Of a stretch of DNA of 5,114 nt, positions 1 through 5,108 are shown in pieces (position 1 is the stretch's first letter; each line of letters begins with the position of its first letter). The notes beneath the pieces are model-generated. The model made no database searches. It saw nothing but the letters and a program-made list of their open reading frames with translations, and was not told the DNA's origin. Origin of the DNA: Deltaproteobacteria bacterium (GTDB lineage Bacteria > Desulfobacterota > DSM-4660 > Desulfatiglandales > B25-G16); the NCBI GenBank assembly GCA_003646875.1, contig QMLT01000158.1, positions 1-5,114 on the forward strand. The letters run 5' to 3'. A program made the translations under genes and the position numbers.

Positions 1-23
1 AAATTTAGAAAGGAGTAAATGAA

Positions 24-959
24 ATGAGAAAAAAAGTAACTGTTATTGGGGCAGGAAATGTAGGCGCAACTGTGGCTATGAGGATCGCTGAGAAAGAATT
101 GGCGGATGTTGCATTGATTGATATCCTGGAGGGTGTGCCGGCTGGAAAGGCGCTTGATCTTACTGAGGCTGCCCCAATCGAGACCCATGATTCAAAGATT
201 ATTGGTGTAACTAATGACTATTCTCTTGCAAAGGGGTCAGAAATAGTCATTGTAACAGCAGGTATTCCCAGAAAACCAGGAATGAGCAGGGATGATCTAC
301 TTACAACTAATGCAGGCATTATGAAATCAGTTATTAAGGAGATTGCAACTGTTGCGCCTGATGCTATTCTCATTATAGTAAGCAATCCTTTAGATGCAAT
401 GTGCCACGTTGCCTTTGATACAAGCGGCTTTGATAAAAAAAGGGTCATCGGAATGGCAGGTGTGCTGGATTCTGCGAGGTTCAGGGCATTTATTGCTATG
501 GAGCTAAATGTTTCTGTTGAGAATACCCATGCCTTTGTTCTTGGCGCTCATGGCGATACCATGGTTCCTCTTCCCAGGTATTCTACGGTAGCGGGCATAC
601 CTATCACTGAGCTTATCTCGGCTGAAAGGATTGAGGCAATTATTGAAAGAACAAGAAATGGTGGGGGTGAGATTGTTGGTTTATTAAAAACAGGAAGCGC
701 CTTTTACGCTCCTGCATCTGCGGCCACGGAAATGGCTGAGGCAATTTTAAAGGATAAAAAGAAGATCCTTCCCTGTGTTACCTACCTACAGGGTGAATAT
801 GGGATACATAATCTATTTATAGGTGTGCCAGTAAAACTTGGTTCAGCCGGGGCGGAGGAGATAGTGGAGATAAAACTTACAGATGATGAGAATGAGTCCC
901 TTCAGCGGTCGGCTCAGGCCGTTCAGGGTCTCGTAGATGATCTAAAGAGACTTGGCTAA
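24..959 (+). CDS. mdh: Malate dehydrogenase, NAD-dependent, LDH-like type
   Basis: This 311-residue cytoplasmic enzyme should interconvert malate and oxaloacetate with NAD(H), in the TCA cycle or its reductive branch. The N-terminal Rossmann fold shows GAGNVG at residues 9-14 and Asp33 at the end of the second strand, which favours NAD. The substrate loop 83-89 (RKPGMSR) has Arg83 where lactate dehydrogenases carry Gln102, the known switch to malate/oxaloacetate specificity, and Arg89 as the second substrate arginine. Asn121, Asp149, Arg152 and His176 (in GAHGD) complete the catalytic set. The length is normal for the family. The ATG is preceded by AAAGGAG at 9-15 with 8-nt spacing, so the start is well supported. 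It lies 17 nt before the comB-like gene, so the two are probably co-transcribed. The promoter, if local, is outside the window. Nothing in the protein looks degraded. Confidence 0.96.
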   Translation: MRKKVTVIGAGNVGATVAMRIAEKELADVALIDILEGVPAGKALDLTEAAPIETHDSKIIGVTNDYSLAKGSEIVIVTAGIPRKPGMSRDDLLTTNAGIMKSVIKEIATVAPDAILIIVSNPLDAMCHVAFDTSGFDKKRVIGMAGVLDSARFRAFIAMELNVSVENTHAFVLGAHGDTMVPLPRYSTVAGIPITELISAERIEAIIERTRNGGGEIVGLLKTGSAFYAPASAATEMAEAILKDKKKILPCVTYLQGEYGIHNLFIGVPVKLGSAGAEEIVEIKLTDDENESLQRSAQAVQGLVDDLKRLG

Positions 960-976
960 CTTTTTGCCTAATAGAG

Positions 977-1684
977 ATGAAAATAGTAAGAGACAGTTTG
1001 ATCGAAGGCGCTCAACGGGCTCAAGGGCTTGCTATTATTATTGATGTGTTTAGGGCCTTTAGCGTGACTCCCATTTTTTTTTATCTCGGAGCCAGAAAGG
1101 TAATCTTTGTGCGCAATCCTGAAGAGGCCTTCTACCTTAAAACGAATCATGATGATATAGTCCTGGCAGGTGAGGTTAACGAGCAATTGATCCCTGGTTT
1201 TGATCTCGGAAATTCTCCCTCTGAACTCATCAGGAAACCAAAGGGTTTTCTTAAAGAAAAGATCGTAGTTCAAAGGACAACGGCTGGTGTTACCGGTGTG
1301 ATAAGCGCACTTGCTCAAGCAGAGATAGTTATCCCTGGAAGTTATGTTATGGCGAAGGCTATATCCAGATATATACTTGCTCAAAATCCCCTTCCCGAGG
1401 TTGTAACAGTGGTAGCCATGGGAAGAAGGGGTATTAGTAAGTCACCAGAGGATGAAGGATGCGCTGACTACTTAGAGTGCCTCCTTAAAGGGCTTCATTA
1501 CAATCATCTTGAGACCCTGAAAAGTATTATATTTAATGAGGCTGCTCAAAAATTTATAAGGGGAGATAAACCGTATCTTCCAGGGGAAGACCCTCTTTTT
1601 TGTTTGCAAAGGGATCTCTTTGATTTTGTCTTGATAGCAGTCAAAGAAGATGGTCTGGTAACAGTAACATCGAAAAAGTTATAA
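977..1684 (+). CDS. comB: 2-phosphosulfolactate phosphatase family protein (ComB-like)
   Basis: This 235-residue protein resembles ComB, the Mg-dependent phosphatase that turns 2-phosphosulfolactate into sulfolactate, a step of coenzyme M biosynthesis in methanogens. Homologues are common in bacteria that do not make coenzyme M, where the substrate is often unproven. Visible family blocks are IIDVFRA (residues 21-27, with the conserved Asp23), a GE pair at 65-66 followed by PGFDLGNSP (73-81), RTTAGVTG (100-107), and a C-terminal block with GRRG (149-152) and SPEDEGCADY (156-165). Classical ComB has a TTNGT-like segment where this protein has TTAGV, so it may belong to a variant subfamily. The length is normal. 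The ATG has only a weak GAG directly upstream and begins 17 nt after mdh, so translation may be coupled to mdh. No ComA, ComC or ComDE gene is in the window, so family membership is firm but the exact substrate is not. Confidence 0.87.
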   Translation: MKIVRDSLIEGAQRAQGLAIIIDVFRAFSVTPIFFYLGARKVIFVRNPEEAFYLKTNHDDIVLAGEVNEQLIPGFDLGNSPSELIRKPKGFLKEKIVVQRTTAGVTGVISALAQAEIVIPGSYVMAKAISRYILAQNPLPEVVTVVAMGRRGISKSPEDEGCADYLECLLKGLHYNHLETLKSIIFNEAAQKFIRGDKPYLPGEDPLFCLQRDLFDFVLIAVKEDGLVTVTSKKL

Positions 1685-1693
1685 GTGATCTAA

Positions 1694-1772
1694 AATGCCT
1701 AAAATTAATACATCCATCCAATTTAACTTGAATTAAATGTTAACATGATTAATTTCTTTAAAGTTAGGCATT
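1694..1772. repeat. AT-rich nested inverted repeats downstream of comB-like gene
   Basis: Nine-base arms AATGCCTAA (1694-1702) and TTAGGCATT (1764-1772) are exact inverted copies about 60 nt apart. Between them are a second dyad, ATTTAA (1721-1726) with TTAAAT (1733-1738), and a perfect 10-base palindrome ATGTTAACAT (1737-1746). AATTAA (1731-1736) and TTAATT (1749-1754) extend that palindrome with a 2-nt bulge. Another GTTAAC occurs at 1773-1778. There is no U-tract, so this is not a normal intrinsic terminator. It may be an operator region for the downstream trxB promoter, or simply AT-rich spacer. The arms are seen directly; the role is unknown. Confidence 0.5.
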
Positions 1773-1788
1773 GTTAACTTATAACCCT

Positions 1789-1814
1789 GTTCCAGACCCG
1801 CCTGGCAACCTTTT
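1789..1814 (+). terminator. Possible weak intrinsic terminator after mdh-comB
   Basis: GTTCCAG (1789-1795) can pair with CTGGCAAC (1802-1809) if C1806 is bulged. This gives a 7-bp stem with a 6-nt loop, followed by one C and four T residues (1811-1814). The stem is short and the T-run is brief, so it would be a weak terminator. Its position about 105 nt after the comB-like stop and just before the trxB promoter is reasonable. Confidence 0.33.
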
Positions 1815-1818
1815 ATCC

Positions 1819-1827
1819 TGATATAAT
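1819..1827 (+). promoter_or_regulatory. Extended -10 promoter for trxB
   Basis: TGATATAAT is a perfect extended -10 element (TGn plus TATAAT at 1822-1827). No convincing TTGACA-like -35 lies 16-18 nt upstream, which is usual for extended -10 promoters. The predicted start near 1834 would leave a leader of about 50 nt before the trxB ATG. That leader begins with a purine-rich imperfect repeat (GGCAGGGAT/GGCAGGCAA, 1832-1849). It suggests trxB is transcribed separately from mdh-comB. Confidence 0.55.
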
Positions 1828-1882
1828 CTAGGGCAGGGATGGCAGGCAAGATTTAGACATTTTCAAAGAAAGGACATAATTT

Positions 1883-2854
1883 ATGGATAAAGATTCAATA
1901 AATAAGGCGGAAGTTTATGATGTTATTATAATAGGTGGTGGACCGGCTGGCCTAACAGCGGCTATATACACAACAAGGGCAAGGTTGTCCACGATATTGA
2001 TTGAAAAATTAGGTATTGGCGGACAGGCTTCCCTGTCGGATAAAATAGAGAATTATCCTGGCTTCATTGACGGGATTTCAGGCGCAGAGCTCGTTCATAA
2101 TATGGAAGAACAGGCCAGATCCTTTGGTACTCTGATAGCATATGGAGAAATCAACCGGATTGAATTTAGTGAAGACGGCAATATCAAGAAGATTTTTGTA
2201 GATAACGATCCTGTACCCTACCAATGTCTGTCTATAATTGTTGCTGCGGGCGAGGAGCAAAGGAAACTAGGGGTCCCGGGAGAGCTCGAGTTTACTGGTA
2301 AAGGTGTGTCCTATTGTGCCACCTGTGATGGGGCCTTTTTTCGTGACCTTACTGTGGCAGTGGTAGGTGGTGGAGATGTGGCCCTGGGAGATGCATTGTT
2401 TCTAACCAGATTCGCGCAGAAGGTTTATATTATCCATAGAAGAGATAGGTTTCGGGGAACAAAGATAATTCAGGAAAAGGTATTTAGCAATACAAGGATA
2501 GAGGTAATCTTTGATTCTGTCGTGGATGAAATATTTGGTCAGACACTGGTAGAAGGAGTAAAGCTTAGAAATCTCAAGACAGGAGAGATAAAAGATCTAC
2601 AAGTAAATGGAGTATTTGTGTTTATTGGGTATCTGCCTAACCTGGGCTTTCTTGGTAATATTCTTAAGAAAAGTGATGATGACTACATCATAGTAGATAG
2701 GGAGATGAATACGTCGAGAGAGGGCATATTTGCCTGTGGTGACTGCTGCAAGAAAAACCTTAAACAGGTTGTCACTGCCTGCGGAGATGGCGCTACGGCT
2801 GCATTCTCTGCACAACATTATGTGGAAAGGATAAAAGGAGAAGAATATGTCTGA
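1883..2854 (+). CDS. trxB: Thioredoxin reductase, low-Mr flavoprotein
   Basis: This 323-residue FAD enzyme should pass electrons from NADPH to thioredoxin in the cytoplasm. The FAD-binding GGGPAG is at residues 18-23, the redox-active pair CATC at 145-148, the nucleotide-binding GGGD at 162-165, the NADPH-phosphate signature HRRDRFR at 185-191, and the second FAD motif GIFACGD at 281-287 followed by QVVTACGDGA. HRRxxxR argues for NADPH rather than NADH. The sequence GGGDVALGDA departs from the usual GGGNSAxEEA, and three extra cysteines (285, 288, 289) surround the second FAD motif, with Cys300 nearby. The ATG follows AAAGGA (1869-1874) with 8-nt spacing. About 10 residues precede the conserved YDVIIIGGG core, a common N-terminal length. 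It has its own extended -10 promoter and no thioredoxin gene adjoins it. The general call is very secure; the actual redox partner is unknown. Confidence 0.95.
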   Translation: MDKDSINKAEVYDVIIIGGGPAGLTAAIYTTRARLSTILIEKLGIGGQASLSDKIENYPGFIDGISGAELVHNMEEQARSFGTLIAYGEINRIEFSEDGNIKKIFVDNDPVPYQCLSIIVAAGEEQRKLGVPGELEFTGKGVSYCATCDGAFFRDLTVAVVGGGDVALGDALFLTRFAQKVYIIHRRDRFRGTKIIQEKVFSNTRIEVIFDSVVDEIFGQTLVEGVKLRNLKTGEIKDLQVNGVFVFIGYLPNLGFLGNILKKSDDDYIIVDREMNTSREGIFACGDCCKKNLKQVVTACGDGATAAFSAQHYVERIKGEEYV

Positions 2855-2903
2855 AAAAAGTGAGGTAATTTTTGAAAGAAAGGGTTTTACATGGTGGAGC
2901 TGA
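2847..2903 (+). CDS. Possible 18-codon ORF overlapping trxB end and tRNA 3' end
   Basis: An ATG at 2847 overlaps the trxB stop (ATGTCTGA arrangement). It has a strong Shine-Dalgarno sequence, AAAAGGAG (2833-2840), 6 nt upstream, which lies inside the last trxB codons. The frame reads 18 codons, starting MSEKSEVIFE and ending in TWWS, then stops at TGA 2901-2903. The last four codons and the stop (from 2889) run into the tRNA-Ala gene on the other strand; the two Trp codons come from the complement of the tRNA CCA end and discriminator region. No family is recognisable. It could be the remnant of a third gene once coupled to trxB and cut off at the tRNA, a short peptide, or chance, since Lys/Glu codons in AT-rich DNA often mimic a ribosome binding site. 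Confidence 0.3.
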   Translation: MSEKSEVIFERKGFTWWS

Positions 2904-2967
2904 GGGGGCTCGAACCCCTGACCTCATGACTGCCAGTCATGTGCTCTCCCAGCTGAGCTACAGCCCC
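2892..2967 (-). tRNA. tRNA-Ala (anticodon GGC)
   Basis: The minus strand folds into a full cloverleaf of 76 nt including an encoded CCA (complement at 2892-2894). The acceptor stem GGGGCTG/CAGCTCC includes the G3:U70 wobble pair, the main alanine identity element. The D stem is GCTC/GAGC with GG at 18-19. The anticodon stem is five Watson-Crick pairs (CATGA/TCATG) around the loop CTGGCAG, which places anticodon GGC at plus-strand 2932-2934, reading GCC and GCU. The T arm is AGGGG-TTCGAAC-CCCCT. Discriminator base is A73. All stems are intact, so the gene should be functional. It lies 70 nt beyond the larE stop on the same strand and faces trxB tail to tail. Confidence 0.98.
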
Positions 2968-2980
2968 ATATTATTGAAAA

Positions 2981-3009
2981 GAATTAACAGATAATATCTT
3001 GTCTGTCAA
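2981..3009 (-). promoter_or_regulatory. Probable promoter of tRNA-Ala
   Basis: On the minus strand a perfect -35 TTGACA (complement of 3004-3009) is followed 17 nt later by TAATTC (complement of 2981-2986), preceded by TGT as in an extended -10. The -10 hexamer itself is poor. The predicted start near 2974 would give a precursor leader of about 7 nt before the tRNA 5' end at 2967, a typical distance. The tRNA may also be read through from larE, as no terminator is visible in the 3037-2968 gap. Confidence 0.42.
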
Positions 3010-3037
3010 TATTAAATTGTTCAGGTAGGGAGAAGTT

Positions 3038-3835
3038 TTAAGAAAGCAGATCATTCATGCTACCACTTCTGAAACCAGAAAGATCAAGTGTAATATATTT
3101 GAAACCAAGTTCTTTAAGCTTTTCTAACACCTTATCTCTGATAGGTAATTCTGCCAATCGTACGATCTCTTGCGTTGAGACCTCGATCCTGGCAATAGGC
3201 GGATGATAACGTATTCTCACTTCTCTAAAATCGAGCTGATGTAAAAATTCTTCTCCTTTTTCTATGATAGATAGGTCACTTTCATTTATATAGGCGCCAT
3301 AGGCTATTCGTGAGGCCAGACAGGCAGAAGATGGCATATTCCATATTTCTATTTTTCTTTCTTGTGCCTCTTGTCTTATATCTTTTTTGCCTAAACCGGC
3401 CTCAAGTAAGGGTGATTTTATCCCTGATTTTTGTGCTACCAGCAGACCTGGCCGGTAATCTTTCATGTCGTCAATATTACTACCATCGGCTATATGGTTA
3501 ATACCTTGTCTTTTAGCCTCTTTTTTTAACTCTTCAATCATTTTTGTTTTACAGACATGACACCTCATTTTATCGTTTTTACAAAAATCACCGTGAGAAA
3601 GTATATCGAATTTGATTTTTATATGGTCTATCTTTAATTTCCTGGCGACATTTTGTGCCCTGATAAGATCATTTTTCGGAAAGATTGGAGAGGTAAAAGT
3701 TACAGCCTTTACCTTTTCTTTGAGAGTTTCGGAGGCTATTTGAAGGAGAAAGGCGCTATCTACACCGCCTGAAAGGGCTATTAAAACAGATCCCATAGAA
3801 TCTAAGAGATTTTTTAATTTCTTGGTTTTCGTCAC
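3038..3835 (-). CDS. larE: LarE-type ATP-dependent sulfur transferase, nickel-pincer cofactor synthesis
   Basis: This 265-residue cytoplasmic PP-loop protein matches LarE. LarE adenylates the carboxylates of the pyridine dicarboxylate mononucleotide made by LarB and inserts sulfur, giving the thiocarboxylates that hold nickel in the pincer cofactor of lactate racemase LarA and its homologues. The ATP-binding SGGVDS is at residues 22-27, MRCHVCK at 90-96, ADGSNIDD at 116-123, DYRPG at 126-130 and PSSACLASRIAYG at 168-180. Cys172 aligns with the sulfur-donor cysteine of Lactobacillus plantarum LarE. Cys92 and Cys95 add a CxxC as in LarE proteins that bind a [4Fe-4S] cluster. The start is GTG at 3835 with a weak AGG upstream; an ATG at 3796 (Met14) is possible but would leave only eight residues before the PP-loop motif. 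It lies 72 nt after the HcyBio gene, likely the same transcript. LarA, LarB and LarC are not in the window. Confidence 0.92.
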   Translation of the reverse strand: MTKTKKLKNLLDSMGSVLIALSGGVDSAFLLQIASETLKEKVKAVTFTSPIFPKNDLIRAQNVARKLKIDHIKIKFDILSHGDFCKNDKMRCHVCKTKMIEELKKEAKRQGINHIADGSNIDDMKDYRPGLLVAQKSGIKSPLLEAGLGKKDIRQEAQERKIEIWNMPSSACLASRIAYGAYINESDLSIIEKGEEFLHQLDFREVRIRYHPPIARIEVSTQEIVRLAELPIRDKVLEKLKELGFKYITLDLSGFRSGSMNDLLS

Positions 3836-3854
3836 TGACCTATAAAATATTAAG

Positions 3855-3896
3855 CGTTCAACGGTTCAACACCCATATGCCCTGAACCCATGAACG
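3855..3896 (-). repeat. Compound dyad between HcyBio gene and larE
   Basis: Outer arms CGTTCA (3855-3860) and TGAACG (3891-3896), and inner arms GGTTCA (3863-3868) and TGAACC (3883-3888), are nested inverted repeats. They are separated by a 2x2 mismatch and close a 14-nt loop. GTTCAAC also occurs as two direct copies, 3856-3862 and 3864-3870. Read on the minus strand, the hairpin is followed by an AT-rich tail with short U runs and then the larE start. It could be an attenuator, a processing hairpin between the two genes, a weak terminator, or a dispersed intergenic repeat of this genome. The dyad is seen directly; the function is inferred. Confidence 0.55.
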
Positions 3897-3907
3897 GTTA
3901 CAGCCAT

Positions 3908-5077
3908 TTACATATCCTTGAGAAGGTGCTGAGGTTGACCAAGATAGAATTGCCCTTTTTGAATCCATTCTTTGAGGATACCTGCAATCTCTCGAGCCCT
4001 TACATAAGAGGAAACTGGCACTGACTGGATGGTTTTGCCATTAAGTGTTATCGTTCCACTCTTTAATTCTGCATAGCTTACCACACCCAGGCTTCTGGCG
4101 TTTCCCGCGGGATAGTCTTTGCCATAGTCAATAACCTGTGTGAAGATGTCGTCATCAGAGACACCAGTATAGCGGGCTATATCCTCATTCAGGATTGGGA
4201 TCGGGATACCCATACCTACAGCCAGGGAACATCCATAACCAAGCATGCTTACTCCTACGAGCCAGCGTGGATTCATCGCTTTTAAATCGCCCATCACCAT
4301 CAGAGTTGCGCCTGGTTCTAAAGGGACACCATTTTTGCCTCTTGCAACCGATAGATTGTGCTGTGTTCCAGCCCAGGTTACGTATCCCTGGGCACCCCCA
4401 AGGAAAATCCTGGTTCCCAGACCAATTGTCATACAGTAAGGATCATTCAAAAGTGGGCTAAGCTGGCCCGCTGTTGCATAGTTAGCATTACCAGCCTTGG
4501 GTCTTAAGACACCCATATAGGTATAGATCATTTTATCTTGTAGGTTTACAGCACAATGGTAGTTCTGGTAAGCGTTTCTGGGATTAACCAGGACAGCATA
4601 GGGCAGATCTGATAGTCTTATTTGTTTTTTTATTTCTCGTTTGGGGTAGCAATCCGTTGTATATGCCCTGGCAACCAGCCGAACTTTTTTACCAGAAATA
4701 AGGTCATGTATGACATGTCCGCCACCATATTTGAATTGACCCGGGTGAACCTTATTTAATGGGTCATCTATTGCTGGTTCTGCGGCGCCTATATATATAT
4801 CTACAGCGGCAAGGCCGGCATATGCAGGAACATCATTAAGGGTTACCTGAGATGCCTTGATAGGTGGTTTACTGTGGCCAAAATTAATAAACGCCCCTGA
4901 TGAACACATCGGGGAAAAGGTTCCAGTTGTAACGACATCAATATCTTTTGCGGCTTTTCCCGGACCATTTTCCTTTACTATGCCTACCATTTCTTCGGCG
5001 GTAACTACTACCACCTTGCCTTCTTTTATCCGCCTGTTTATCTCATCAATGGTCTTTTTGGTTTTATGATTAGCCAT
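3908..5077 (-). CDS. Homocysteine biosynthesis protein, DUF39/HcyBio family
   Basis: This 389-residue protein matches the DUF39 (HcyBio) family. Genetic work on the Methanosarcina acetivorans member links the family to making homocysteine from aspartate semialdehyde and sulfide, bypassing O-acyl-homoserine routes. Characteristic stretches are VVTTGTFSPMCSSGAFIN (48-65), VDIYIGAAEP (92-101), KYGGGHVIHDL (116-126), ARAYTTDCYP (136-145), GTRIFLGGAQGYVTWAGTQH (221-240) and a C-terminal GMGIPIPILNED (288-299). Cys58 and Cys143 are the best candidates for the two conserved, persulfide-carrying cysteines. The archaeal protein carries C-terminal CBS domains; this one ends soon after the DUF39 core. 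No signal peptide or membrane span is evident, so it should be cytoplasmic. The ATG is the first start after an in-frame stop at 5087-5089, with only GAG at 8-nt spacing as a ribosome site. It precedes larE on the same strand. The ferredoxin-like NIL/4Fe-4S partner known from archaea is not in the window. Confidence 0.9.
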   Translation of the reverse strand: MANHKTKKTIDEINRRIKEGKVVVVTAEEMVGIVKENGPGKAAKDIDVVTTGTFSPMCSSGAFINFGHSKPPIKASQVTLNDVPAYAGLAAVDIYIGAAEPAIDDPLNKVHPGQFKYGGGHVIHDLISGKKVRLVARAYTTDCYPKREIKKQIRLSDLPYAVLVNPRNAYQNYHCAVNLQDKMIYTYMGVLRPKAGNANYATAGQLSPLLNDPYCMTIGLGTRIFLGGAQGYVTWAGTQHNLSVARGKNGVPLEPGATLMVMGDLKAMNPRWLVGVSMLGYGCSLAVGMGIPIPILNEDIARYTGVSDDDIFTQVIDYGKDYPAGNARSLGVVSYAELKSGTITLNGKTIQSVPVSSYVRAREIAGILKEWIQKGQFYLGQPQHLLKDM

Positions 5078-5102
5078 ACTATGATCTCAAAAGATTTCGG
5101 CC

Positions 5103-5108
5103 ACTATA
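5103..5108 (-). promoter_or_regulatory. Possible -10 element of the HcyBio-larE unit
   Basis: The minus strand reads TATAGT here, five of six matches to the -10 consensus, about 25 nt before the HcyBio ATG. The -35 region would fall at or beyond the window edge, so it cannot be checked. In AT-rich DNA this could be chance. Confidence 0.2.

Noticed and set aside
1..22. Possible C-terminus of an upstream gene ending at TGA 20-22
   Set aside because: Only seven codons are visible, too few to support a coding call; the same bases contain the mdh ribosome binding site.
968..1384. Long open frame on the minus strand opposite the comB-like gene
   Set aside because: It is antisense to a gene with clear family motifs, has no recognisable domain, and its composition looks like a reverse-strand shadow.
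1783..1812. GGCAACC-like stretch that recalls SAM or cobalamin riboswitch motifs
   Set aside because: None of the other conserved helices or sequence blocks of those riboswitches is present in the spacer.
1803..1820. TGGCA followed by T-rich sequence resembling a sigma-54 promoter
   Set aside because: The -12 GC element is missing at the required spacing, and the adjacent TGATATAAT explains the region better.
3841..3870. TTGAAC and TTTATA at 17-nt spacing as a larE promoter on the minus strand
   Set aside because: Match to consensus is weak (4/6 and 3/6) and the start would fall at or beyond the GTG; co-transcription with the HcyBio gene is simpler.
3855..3900. CRISPR-like repeated GTTCAAC units
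   Set aside because: The copies are 7-8 bases and nearly adjacent, with no regular spacers; they form a hairpin rather than an array.
4195..4461. Plus-strand open frames inside the HcyBio gene
   Set aside because: They lie opposite highly conserved DUF39 coding sequence, overlap each other in different frames, and have no ribosome binding site or family match.
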